In this document: piece after piece, positions 1 through 8,731 of the stretch
Position numbering within the stretch: position 1 is the stretch's first letter
How the letters are laid out: each line of letters starts with the position of its first letter
From: Stephanodiscus triporus
Lineage: Eukaryota; Bacillariophyta; Thalassiosirophyceae; Thalassiosirales; Thalassiosiraceae
Direction: 5' to 3'
DNA length: 13,173 nucleotides
Assembly (NCBI GenBank): GCA_036939755.1
Contig: JALLAZ010000636.1
Location: forward strand, 1 to 13,173
The notes under the pieces: model-generated
The model's input: only the letters and a program-made list of their open reading frames with translations
What the model was told of the DNA's origin: nothing
Database searches by the model: none
Program-made: the position numbers and the translations under genes

Positions 1-1045
1 GCCTTATGGCGGCATCCAGTGGCTTCAGATCCTGCACCGTACCGTGGCATCCACATGGCCATCAAAAAGGCCAGCAATTAGCATACATTTTTTGTGTTAT
101 CAATTTTTTGTCTGCCCACAACCTACCCTAACGACCATGTTATGGTCAATATAAAATAAAACTGAGTCGTCGCATTATTAATTATTGTGTTATTCGTCTA
201 TTCGTATCTTTTTGTGTCTTGCCGATGACGATGGATGCCATTTTGGCCACCATTGTCGATGGCGGGCGAGTGATTAGTCAAAAAAAATTAAATTAATTAA
301 ACTGTTATCTTATTGTTTTAATTAAAACCGCTCAACAATGCCTTTGACCAGCCCCTCGTCTGCATCGCCCTTGTGTTGGAATGGGCATATCCATCATTAA
401 ATCCATGATGTTTGTGGGTTGTGTTTTGGTCTTCGACAATGGGATTTCCAATCTATTCCTACGTAGAAAACCTACTGGGCGGGAGTTTTGTGTTCCCGCC
501 GGAACCCATAGGGGTAAAGCGGTTAAACATAAGTTCCTTTTCCTCTTAGTTAGGTGGTCAAAAGGATCCAAAGTTCTTTTTTGATACACTATGGTACAGT
601 TTTCAGTTCATTATTTGACCATGCATCAGGACACTAAATTATTGGGCAGTGCAAAAATTCTTTGCTTTGGCACAAAGATTTTCTATGTAGGCATCCTTTC
701 AATCTAGGAGGAACTAAGAAGAGCCCCAGATCCTCCACCATCCTCCTTAACATATTTGATCATGTGGCCAGTGCAGAGAGCCCGGGGATCACCACATTGA
801 CAAGGAGCAGAGGGAGGGAAGAAAGATGAAGAACCAAGGCAAGAGAAATGTTGGAAATATGAGACGTTTTAATGATGAAGAGGAGGGAGTGGACCGTGTC
901 AATGTGGCTGTCATGGGCAAATGCAAGGATGGCAGAGACAACTCATGTTTGTAGATTTAAAGAAATTCGTCTTGTGACAGATTCAATCATTACATATTTC
1001 AGAATCCACGCTGGTTTTTGATATTTTGAACTAGTGTCACTGAGC
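1..1045. other. Gene-free stretch, AT-rich on the left
   Basis: I see no supportable gene here. Open frames are short (the longest is about 85 codons), lack recognisable motifs and overlap each other on opposite strands. The left 330 bases are AT-rich, with TTAATTAA-like tracts around 285-330 and a small perfect inverted repeat (GACCAT, 3-nt loop, ATGGTC) at 133-147. From about 700 to 960 the plus strand is purine-rich. The right end holds the 3' flank of the minus-strand acyltransferase gene. An old, unrecognisable mobile-element remnant is possible, but nothing visible proves it. Confidence 0.5.
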
Positions 1046-2787
1046 TTATAATCTGACTATTGTCGGGAATCCAATGAGAGTATCGCGGAAGAAGTCAGAG
1101 CGCACATAATCATTTGTAAACCAATGCGCCGCTGGTAAAGCAGTTGATGCCACGAGAAGACTAACTACCGTCACGGGCAGATGCGCTCGAATTAGTTGGA
1201 ACATTGCCGCTCCTCCTATTGCATACTCCAAGCCAATCACGATTGCGTTCCAAAGAAAGAATAGAGTATTCCTTCCATAGCCAGGGAGATAGCACACTGG
1301 ATAGCACACACCACCTTCGCCCTCCGGTTGAAATACAACTATGCAGATGAGAAAGAGGAAATCGTCAGTGGTGAATAGAAAGAGCGAAAAGATAATATTT
1401 GTTGCTCAAAGTGTTCGGCATGTTGTTTACCTGATAATATCCACTCATGAAATAATCCGCTGGCGATAAATGTAACCACGGAAGCAGTGAACCGAGAGAA
1501 TTTGGATCTAACTGGCTTGTAAACGCCTCTCTTCAAAAATCCATGGACTGCACAGAAACGACATCATCAATAGAGGGTTAGCTTTTTTCTCAACATTTCC
1601 AACAAGACTCCACCGACGGTCACTCTTACCGACCATGTTCCAACGTCTCCCCCAAAAATCACTTGGACTGGAGCTTTCAAAAATTGGATTAAGCATAAAT
1701 GGCATCAGCTGTATTCCAGCCAATGATGCTATGAAGTTTAGGCCGAAACCGAAAGTTGTCAGAAGAATCTGGAATAGTACTGTGCGGGAAATGTTGTGCC
1801 ATGAGAAGACGCCACATGAATGCATCGATATTTGAAATGAAAACAAATTTGAGCATACTTACTCGCAACTAATATGTTATTAATCAGCTGCCCGTGAGAA
1901 AAACCGGTCCATAACTTGATATCCTGCAATGCAGGTCCCTCGTCATTTGGATACGGCTGGTAATCATACGCTTGCAGGAGGGAAAGATACAGTCCGAGAA
2001 TGAAGACATACTTAACCCAGTTGACGAAATTGCATTTGATCATCTGCATGTCTGATTGTTTTGCTCCTTTCGAATCGAACTTCACTTCAACCGGTAATGC
2101 AGTGTAAATAAGTAGATTTGTCAAGGAATCATCAACGTGAAGCGGAAGATACCCGAACATGGCTAATATTACGCGAGGAAGGCAACAACTTATGTGAATG
2201 AGACCCATCATTCATCACAAATATGGAACGCGAACAGGCTCTTACCCTCTGAGCATCGAAAGAATAAAGTTAGCTGCGCACAGGCAGCTAGAAACTTGAT
2301 TATCTTAGACCTGATCACAAAATACCTCATGTAATAAAATGGGAGTACTACACAGATCGGCATGATAATTCCAAACCCAATTAGGAAGGATGTCATTCCC
2401 GAGTCGTCACTACGCTTGCCCTTCCTCGTATGCATTTGTTTTCTGGGAAGAATTATGAAGCGATAGATTATGCATGATAGGCACGAAGTAATTGTAGCCC
2501 CCATGATCAATACCTTGCAGATGGGAAACGCCTTCAAATGAAAAAAAAAGGAGAACGAAGAGAGATTGAAATAGTCAATGCTCTCTCACCATGATCAGGG
2601 CAATCCAGAACTCGATGCGCGGTGCCAGCAACCCAAACCTGGTGCCACCATGGTCAACGCCAAACAATTTGAGGACGTTCTCGTGTATGGTGAAGGTCAT
2701 GCATGGTACTCGCTTGTCCGATTCGAGGACGTCCGAGAAAAGAAGATTGCGTCCGACCCACTCTCCGAAGGACGCGGTGGAGGACAT
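1046..2787 (-). CDS. Wax-synthase-like MBOAT acyltransferase, six exons
   Basis: Exons on the minus strand are 2787-2590, 2531-2246, 2162-1863, 1779-1630, 1547-1431 and 1338-1046. Joining them gives 447 residues with every frame matching. Introns are 58, 83, 83, 82 and 92 bp, and donors include GTAAGA and GTAAGT. The product is a multi-span membrane protein with about 8 hydrophobic segments, including regions near residues 67-92, 113-132, 209-227, 257-285, 332-350 and 405-422. Two features fit the wax synthase/MBOAT family: DFWGRRWN at about 302-309, and a conserved His (345) in SGLFHEW, the likely active-site residue. Family members transfer fatty acyl groups from acyl-CoA to long-chain alcohols or related lipids in the endoplasmic reticulum; the actual substrate cannot be read here. 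An upstream in-frame ATG at 2868 would add 27 residues. I prefer 2787, but this is uncertain. Confidence 0.85.
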
Positions 2788-3034
2788 GGCAATACTTAGG
2801 AGACAGCGCTCACGGGGAAGCTCTCCTCTTCGAAATAACGCAACGCCTACCCGCAGCGCGGGTGTCATGTACTAAAATGCAGCAACTATCGTACCTATGA
2901 TACGAACAGTACCGTACGTGTCGACTTACGCATCGTACGTATGGTACGTACCCTCGGGCCCAGTAAATACTATGTAGAGAGTAGATAGGTAGAGTAGACG
3001 AGAAGACCGAAGAACCTCACCCCCCAGAACCACC
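2788..3034. promoter_or_regulatory. Divergent intergenic region with GTAC cluster
   Basis: This 247-bp space separates the start codons of the acyltransferase (-) and CWC15 (+), so it should carry both promoters. GTAC occurs seven times between 2869 and 2951 (at 2869, 2891, 2909, 2914, 2935, 2944 and 2948). The last two form a perfect 10-bp palindrome, GGTACGTACC, at 2943-2952. A TAGA-rich stretch follows at about 2972-3000. If the acyltransferase starts at 2868, the space shrinks to 166 bp and still contains the whole cluster. A regulatory role is inferred from position and repetition only. Confidence 0.5.
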
Positions 3035-3865
3035 ATGACGACGGCCCATCGCCCCACCTGGAAGGCGGCCGTAGGGCGCGCCCAGGAGGGAGCGTGGTCC
3101 ACCGGGGGCAAACCCTCGCTTCAATCCTCCGCCCGCGACCTCGCCGCTCACACCAAGCTCAAATTCCGCAGCGGTCCCCAGGCCGCGGCGCTCGGGGCCG
3201 ATCGACGCTCAGAAGCCCTGAAGGAATCGCTGCTAAAAATGGAGGAGGCCGAGAGGCAGGCCGAGTCTAACGTCCGGAGGGCGGTGAGGATGGGACGGGA
3301 ACAACTCCTGCTCTCGGCGAATGGGGAGAAGGCCGAGGAGGAGGGACGGATGAAGCTCCTGAAGCAGACCGCCGACGTCGACGAGGAGGAGATACGGGCC
3401 AGGTACGACGACGAGGACGACGACGGCGACGGCGGCGGGGGCGGTGGGGGCTGGAGCGATCTCGAAGACGGTCGGGCCGGCGATAACCTGCAGAGCGACC
3501 AAAGCGATTTGGATGCTTCCGACGACGACGACTCGGACGTGGCCAGCGACGACGAGGACGAGGAGGCGGCGCTGCAGGCGGAGCTGGCGAAAATCAGGGC
3601 AGAGAGGGCCGCCGCCAAGGCCAGGGAAGACGCCAAGATCGCGGCGGAGGAGCAGGCGCAGATGGAGGAGGCGGCGTTGACGGGGAATCCGCTGCTGAAT
3701 TCCGGCTCGGCGTCCTCGACCGGAAGGCTCAAGCGTCGATGGAACGACGACGTCGTGTTTAGGAACCAGGCGCGCGGGGAGCCCGATCAGAACAAGAAGA
3801 GATTCATCAATGATACGGTTCGGAATGACTTCCACAAGCGTTTCTTGAACAAATTTATCAAATGA
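3035..3865 (+). CDS. CWC15: Spliceosome-associated protein CWC15 (Cwf15/AD-002)
   Basis: This intronless gene encodes 276 residues. The N-terminus (MTTAHRPTWKAAVGR, then SSARDLAAHTKLKFR at about 31-45) and the C-terminus (LKRRWNDDVVFRNQARG, ending FINDTVRNDFHKRFLNKFIK) are the two conserved blocks of the Cwc15 family. Between them lies the usual variable, acidic and charged middle, here with Asp/Glu runs, a Gly run near residue 138-144 and an Ala/Glu/Lys helix at about 182-218. Cwc15 belongs to the Prp19/CDC5L-associated part of the activated spliceosome in the nucleus and supports pre-mRNA splicing. Start context is CACCATGAC. The gene is clearly more GC-rich than its neighbours. Its stop lies only 20 bp from the stop of the convergent gene, so the mRNAs probably overlap at their 3' ends. 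Confidence 0.95.
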   Translation: MTTAHRPTWKAAVGRAQEGAWSTGGKPSLQSSARDLAAHTKLKFRSGPQAAALGADRRSEALKESLLKMEEAERQAESNVRRAVRMGREQLLLSANGEKAEEEGRMKLLKQTADVDEEEIRARYDDEDDDGDGGGGGGGWSDLEDGRAGDNLQSDQSDLDASDDDDSDVASDDEDEEAALQAELAKIRAERAAAKAREDAKIAAEEQAQMEEAALTGNPLLNSGSASSTGRLKRRWNDDVVFRNQARGEPDQNKKRFINDTVRNDFHKRFLNKFIK

Positions 3866-3885
3866 GGAAGATTGGGGGTGGGTTA

Positions 3886-5108
3886 TTACAGTGCGGGGTT
3901 CCTATTTTTGAATGCAAGCTTATTTATGCTCCTCTTCTCCGCCATCCGAGCACCATTGTCATCCGTGACGGTACTGAGAACGGGTGGAGGCACGGCTTTC
4001 TCTTTCTCCTCCTCTCTTTCTTCGTCTTCTTCTTCGATCGTCGGTGTCTCCAATATCCGTTCCTTGGCCTTTGATACCAGGGCCTTTATTGACTTTTTGC
4101 TGTGTATCGAACTGACGGTCGACTCGCTCATCACACTAATTGCAATAGACTCGGTATCATCGGCGTCAACTTCGTCATTTTGTTCGACATCTGTTGGCAC
4201 ATTATCATCAATAACTGGCCCTATATTTACTGCCTCTGCTCGTTGTGCGGCATTTTCGCTCTGTAAAATAGAATGCAAAACATAAGACAATTAGAAGAGC
4301 ATCGGAATACGGCACACTTGCGAATTTTGTACTTGGACTTACATCAAAACATGTCTGGAGCTTGGTCTGATCCTTCTTATTCTCTCTTTCCAAGATTTTT
4401 ATCCTCTCTTTCAACTGGCCCATGAGCGCTCGAAGCTCGAGATCTTGTGTGTATTGATCAAAGTCGAGACCCTCAACAAATGACAGCAGATTCGTCTCGG
4501 CAGCCATCTCCGACGCTTCGCGAGTTGTTTCAGACTGACACCATGCAGGTTTTGTCGTTTTGTTTTCTGATGATGGCGCAGCAGTTGATGAGGCATTGCT
4601 TGCACTAATTGCTGGCATCGGATCCTTGTTAAGCGTATCACGATGTGCGGACGGACTTTCTGACTTGTCATTATTAGTTTTCCCTGCTATATGTTTCTCA
4701 GCGTCGCGTTCCATGAATGAACGCTTACGTTCCACCTTTTCCTTTTCCTTGGCTTCCTTCTTTTCCTGAAGTCGCCGCCTCTCTTCTTCTAGTTCTTTCA
4801 ACCACTTCACATGCTAACGAGCAAGTGAGAGAAGAGGATGTTTGGCGTGGAGGTCACTGACATGAATGGATAGGGATCGACAAGCGCTGCCATGGGGAAC
4901 ATACCTTGTGCAAAACAGAATTATTCTTTGACAAATGTTTCAAGACGCGAGATTTGGTAATTGCCACATTGCTACCGATTGGCATTTTTACCGTGCCACT
5001 GACAAACGATTTCTTCCCCTTCCGCTTCCGCTGCTTTCTCTCCTGGCCACGATAACTGACCCTGCGTTTCCGCTCCTCTGATGCGACATACTCAAGGAAA
5101 TTCACCAT
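3886..5108 (-). CDS. Unknown basic/coiled-coil protein, three exons
   Basis: Exons are 5108-4905, 4813-4343 and 4260-3886, separated by introns of 91 and 82 bp (donors GTATGT and GTAAGT, acceptors TTAG and TTTTACAG), both phase 0. The joined product has 349 residues. Residues about 10-35 are strongly basic (RKRRV, RKQRKRKGKK) and could act as a nuclear signal or nucleic-acid contact. A highly charged helix rich in Glu, Lys and Arg follows at about 69-105, likely coiled coil. After a Ser/Thr/Ala-rich linker comes a compact block at about 182-220 (LSFVEGLDFDQYTQDLELRA, then a second charged helix). The tail is acidic and Ser-rich with a Glu/Lys run. I do not recognise the family. The helix block resembles those of cytoskeletal or ciliary coiled-coil proteins, a weak guess. 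An in-frame ATG at 5153 would add 15 residues. Confidence 0.75.
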
Positions 5109-5305
5109 GTGTAGGTTGGTATCTCCTTGGCATTGCGTTTGCTTCTTTTTCAAAATAAAATAAAAATGTAAAGTTTTGTCTGAATTTTATTTGAAAACGC
5201 GAAATAAATAATTCACCGAAGGAGAGTGGAAAGCCAACGGCCTGAACGAATACAGCGAAGGGCCGGAGCGAGGAGAAAGACTCATCAATCGCAAACTCTC
5301 TAGAG
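5109..5305. promoter_or_regulatory. Divergent intergenic region, AT-rich core
   Basis: This 197-bp space lies between two divergent start codons. It has an A/T-rich core at about 5145-5212 (AAAATAAAATAAAAATG and AAATAAATAATTC) and a purine-rich right flank. It is the only place for the promoters of both genes. I see no further motif that I can name. Confidence 0.45.
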
Positions 5306-6079
5306 ATGAGCAAGGCAGAAATACCAAGAAACATGGTGGTGTCCGATGAGGAGTGGGAAAAGATGAAGTCTATGATTTCGGATCAGATAGACAGTGTTGA
5401 TTCAAACCTCAACGAGTTGAAAGACAATGGATCATTAGAAACGATTGCCCACATGATAAAACGAGGAGACAAAATTCCTTCTGCTCGTCTGCAAGCATGG
5501 TACGCGTCAATATTGAACGATACTATGCATTTTAATCATCCTAGCCATTGACTTCGTCCCGTGTCTTCTAGGTACCATGGCATGCTTGAAGTCGAATATT
5601 GCAACCGTCCACAACTTGTATCCCAAAAGCTTCAATATATGTATAGAACGCATGGAGCAAACGGTCCCGATGAAGCGCCCCTGTCGTTCGTCTTAGATAC
5701 GACTCTAACAGCATCATCCTCTGCTAATGAAGAATGGAAGAGAAGAGGCGGAAGGCCACTGGAAAGTGCCGAATCAATTGTTGCTAGATTGGAAGGAAAG
5801 AAAGACCTGACGGTTGTCGAGAGACAGGAATTGTGGCTCGCAAAGAAGAACCTCAAGACAGAAACGCTGAAATCCATAATTGCAGCACAAAAACTGCTAG
5901 AGAGGGCAACGACGGCCCCAGACCTCAGTCAGAGTCGTCGGACCTTCCGGAACCTAACAAATGAGAGTAAGACACCAGCAAGGAAGCGATCCGTCGCCTC
6001 AAGCGGTCCTGATGCAAGCAGTGATCAAAAAATAAAAAGGAGTAGACGTCTTACAAGTGGACCCATGAGTAATCGTTGA
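5306..6079 (+). CDS. Unknown 233-residue charged protein, two exons
   Basis: Exon 1 is 5306-5499 and exon 2 is 5572-6079. The 72-bp intron (GTACGC...CTTCTAG) splits a Trp codon in phase 2, giving ...LQAWYHGMLEVEY.... Without splicing the frame meets a stop at 5549. The N-terminal half (about 1-110) is acidic to neutral and looks helical, with DEEWEKMKSMISDQIDSV and LETIAHMIKRGDKIPSARLQ. The middle (about 125-180) is a charged helix (VERQELWLAKKNLKTE, SIIAAQKLLERA). The tail from about 190 is basic and Ser/Arg/Lys-rich (KIKRSRRLTSG), fitting a nuclear protein. No membrane segment or signal peptide is visible. I do not recognise the family. It runs divergently from the coiled-coil gene, 197 bp away. 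Confidence 0.72.
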
Positions 6080-6235
6080 ATGGCGGTGGTTTCCGGTTTG
6101 GCTTCATGTTTCACTATATGCGCAAGTCAAAGGATCTCCGTTTTCATTTAAGGCAAATTTAAGAATAGTCCAACTGCAAAGTATTTTTCATGCTCCTTAC
6201 GGTAGCATCTCATGTTCTACTTGCGAGCGTTACAA

Positions 6236-6660
6236 CTAAAAGCTTTCAGTCTTGGCGTCACGAGATGTGCCCTGCCTCACGGAGAGAGGGCAACGAGATA
6301 TCTCACTCTCCTCACTATTGGACTTCTTGCTTGGTAGGCGACGCACTCGTGAAGAGGGATCAATTGTATTATCGAATTGCGTACTCAAGTTGCGTCCTTC
6401 TGTCAGTAGGAGTATTTTCGGAGTAGCGCTTTCATCACATCAAACATGAGAGTAGGAGAGGACGAATGAACCTTAGTGCTCGATAGTGGTCGAGAAGCAC
6501 AGGGAGTTGTCCTTGCGGATTCGGAGAAACATGTCGAGATACTCTTAGAATCGTCGGAATCGAAAAGACTCCGCTTAGACAGAGGCTTACTCCGCATATG
6601 GAGGCTTACTCCGCATATGGAGGCTTACTCCGCTTAGACGGAGAACCAGGATTATAGCAT
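6236..6660 (-). pseudogene. Possible relic of a Ser/Arg-rich coding sequence
   Basis: On the minus strand, two overlapping open stretches look more protein-like than chance. The upstream one (6597-6403) reads SKPLSKRSLFDSDDSKSIS and onward; the other (about 6445-6236) reads LTEGRNLSTQFDNTIDPSSR and onward to a TAG at 6236. They lie in different frames. Upstream of the 19-bp repeat the frame reads NPGSPSKRSKP and is then broken by the repeat copies. This could be a decayed gene, part of an unannotated spliced gene, or chance. No family is recognised. Confidence is low. Confidence 0.22.
6563..6638. repeat. 19-bp tandem repeat, about four copies
   Basis: GAGGCTTACTCCGCATATG occurs exactly at 6582-6600 and 6601-6619. 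It is followed by a variant at 6620-6638 ending CGCTTAGA instead of CGCATATG, and preceded by a more diverged copy at 6563-6581 that shares ACTCCGCTTAGAC with the variant. Outer copies match each other and inner copies match each other, as expected from recent duplication inside an older repeat. It is a small minisatellite; no function is evident. Confidence 0.85.
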
Positions 6661-7012
6661 GTGCATCAACCAAAGAAAACTGCCTACATATGTGGCAAAG
6701 CCACAAAACAAAAACATTTGTAAGCATATCATGGCTCAACTCATTCATTAGCAGCCATACACAAGCAAGATACCTTTCTCGGTTCTCATGATTGATCCAT
6801 TCAAAGTGTCAAGATGAAGATACACTCCGACTTTTTTGGGGCTCTATAGCGATGTCCTCGGGTTGGGATTGGCGAAATCAACTAACCAAACATCATTCTC
6901 TCATCCTCATAAATCTCATTTCAGATTCTTCACAGAACAACCGCTCCTGCTCTATCCACCGAAAAGTCAGCTCTCTCTCCGACTCTTCCACAAACTAACT
7001 CATCGCTTCACA

Positions 7013-8141
7013 ATGATAGTCAAGTTTGCCATCGTTCTGCTGTCAACTCTCGCTCAGAGCACCGTCTTGGTGGAGTCAAGTTCTACAAGGCTTGGGCGTA
7101 CTGCTCAGGATATCAAGGCTGGTGGCGATGGCGAGAAGCAGACCAATCATTTGAGAAAGATGAAGACAATTCAAGGCGGCGAGTCGATTGCGCATCATGA
7201 TGGTGAGACGATCAACGAGGCCGATTCGTCGAGTTTCATTCCAGGCCTTCGCGCTCTAAGGGGGGAGGACGACTCTAAGAATTGGAACCATGGCTCGTAT
7301 GCAGTGGCGTCGAAGCGCAGTGGAAATATCAAACTCAACGTACCTCAAGATACTCAGGTCGGCGACACTCTGTTTCTCTTCTTAAGGTAATTACACTGTA
7401 CTTCTGTGCTTTAATACTTTACTATGATCGGCAGCTCAACGTTCTTTAATCTTATTGTCAAAGTCGAACAGACGGCATCCTTCCTATTCGACTCGACCGA
7501 TGGACAAGAGGAGCCGAGTGTTTCAAGTCCGACAATGATCAAGACCATTGCTTGAGAGCTTCAGATTGTATCCAAGACGATGGTCCATACTGTCTACGTT
7601 TTCGCGACGGGCGCATGGCAGGAAATGGCCGAGACCTAGGCACCGTCATGTTCTATCGCAAAGTGACCGGAGACGATCCCGGCTATTGGAACATCGATCT
7701 TCCAGGCGGCACGACTACTTGGGCCATCATCACGGCGATCACGAATGTGAATGAACAAAGACCTATCGTCAGTGCAATTGGCGCATCTTGCGACAACGCA
7801 ACGGATAGTGTATTTCCTAGTGTGTACGGCAGAGACAACGACGTACTCCTCCTTTCTCAATCATTTGACGATACAGCGTCCGAGAGCGACTTCAAGCCAC
7901 CAGATGGAACATCACTCCTCGGATGGACAAGGAGTGATGATGAGGTTAGCTATATTCGTTGTTATTCTGATGCATTACTACTCAGCTGAAATCTGAACCG
8001 ACAGGCCTGCTTCTCCAAATTCATCCAACGCCGGCTTCCTCTACGGAAGGAGGCTCGGCTGGAAAGCTAATTACCGGTGGTCAGGGAGGACCAAAGTGTA
8101 AGGATGCGTTGGTGTCAGTTGTCGTGAATAGAGCCAAGTAA
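7013..8141 (+). CDS. Secreted Cys-containing protein, probably three exons
   Basis: The start at 7013 (CACAATGATAG) gives a clear signal peptide (MIVKFAIVLLSTLAQSTVLV). Exon 1 is 7013-7386 and exon 2 starts at 7464. The 77-bp intron (GTAATT...AAAG, phase 2) joins DTLFLFL to SRTDGILPIRL. A propeptide-like region (about 22-95) precedes a probably beta-rich, Cys-containing domain (about 100-285) with TRGAECFK, HCLRASDC, YCLRF, GYWNIDLPGG and FPSVYGRDNDVLLLS. The 3' end is unclear. Exon 2 probably ends at 7944, and joining to 7986 (41-bp intron) continues to KLITGGQGGPKCKDALVSVV and a stop at 8139-8141, about 336 residues in all. Donors at 7958 or 7961 with acceptor 8004 reach the same end. The 60-bp choice (7945-8004) instead gives a short, less protein-like tail. 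It is probably an extracellular or wall-associated protein; I cannot name the family. Confidence 0.65.
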
Positions 8142-8731
8142 AAAGACAGGGTATCATTATGCTGCAGTGCAATGAATATTTTTTCACACGAGAGGTAATG
8201 TTTCCTCGGTAGCGATGTCGTTGGAAATGGTTGGATCTTCACCTCCAGACTTATGGTATTCGTTGATTGCATAGCAACCATGCACAAAGACAGAGCAGAA
8301 AATCCTTCAAAGCATGCACCACGCCAAGGAGAGGAATCTTGACGGTCTTGACATTTGAAGTCCACAAGGAAGCCAACCAGATCTGCTGGTAAAAAAGGAA
8401 GAAATCTCTTCAAATCTGATCATCAAATTGCTGAAAGTACATCACAGCGTTGGCTTGTTACCAGGTGAAGTTGGAGCATAGAAAGAGAGTCAGATTTAGT
8501 GTATGCGTTTGTGTGTTGGATATAACTTCTATTAATTTCGCAAATTGAAGTTACAGCGCAGGCCTTTGGGGGGGGGGTGGTTTGCTCCCATCGTCCCTAT
8601 CCTCATCATGCTTATCACTATAACACTGTCAACGAATTCCATAGCTTCTAAAAACCATTCTCGTGTATTCTGGTTCAGAGCAAGTTCCTCACATCACTCT
8701 CTTCTCTTCCTTTGAGAATATCTACCTACTA
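8142..8731. other. Gene-free convergent intergenic region
   Basis: This space lies between the 3' ends of two convergent genes. It holds a run of ten G residues (8568-8577) and otherwise shows no repeat or supported coding potential. A 110-codon minus-strand frame (8413-8081) overlaps the last exon of the secreted-protein gene in antisense and carries no recognisable motif. Confidence 0.5.

Larger units (their letters stand above)
6080..7012. other. Long intergenic region upstream of the secreted-protein gene
   Basis: The stretch holds the 3' flank of the 233-residue gene, a possible gene relic on the minus strand (6236-6660), a 19-bp tandem repeat (about 6563-6638) and, from about 6640 to 7012, the presumed promoter and 5' leader of the secreted-protein gene. 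The leader from about 6895 is rich in C and T (TCTCTC, CTCCGACTCTTCCAC). An open frame that enters the next gene from 6836 has no protein-like features, and I take it as leader. Confidence 0.5.

Noticed and set aside
133..147. Perfect inverted repeat GACCAT-GTT-ATGGTC
   Set aside because: The arms are only 6 bp with no U-tract or neighbouring gene end; this can occur by chance.
826..954. 42-codon plus-strand frame beginning MKNQGKRNVGNMRRF
   Set aside because: It is short, purine-rich and without a recognisable relative or splice partner. It could be a transposon scrap, but nothing supports that.
1339..2589. Introner elements (recent copies of one intron) in the acyltransferase gene
   Set aside because: Lengths and phases are similar, but the intron bodies share no visible sequence beyond splice sites.
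3148..3835. Long minus-strand frames of about 194 and 200 codons opposite CWC15
   Set aside because: They are Ser/Ala- or Val/Leu-rich mirror images of the GC-rich, acidic CWC15 coding sequence and carry no motif of their own.
6836..7012. N-terminal extension of the secreted protein from an ATG at 6836
   Set aside because: The added 59 residues look like translated C/T-rich leader and would bury the clear signal peptide that begins at 7013.
8081..8413. 110-codon minus-strand frame
   Set aside because: It is antisense to the last exon of the secreted-protein gene, has no motif, and the sense frame has better support.
8568..8577. Run of ten G residues
   Set aside because: A single homopolymer in intergenic DNA without further G-runs to form a quadruplex; also prone to sequencing error.
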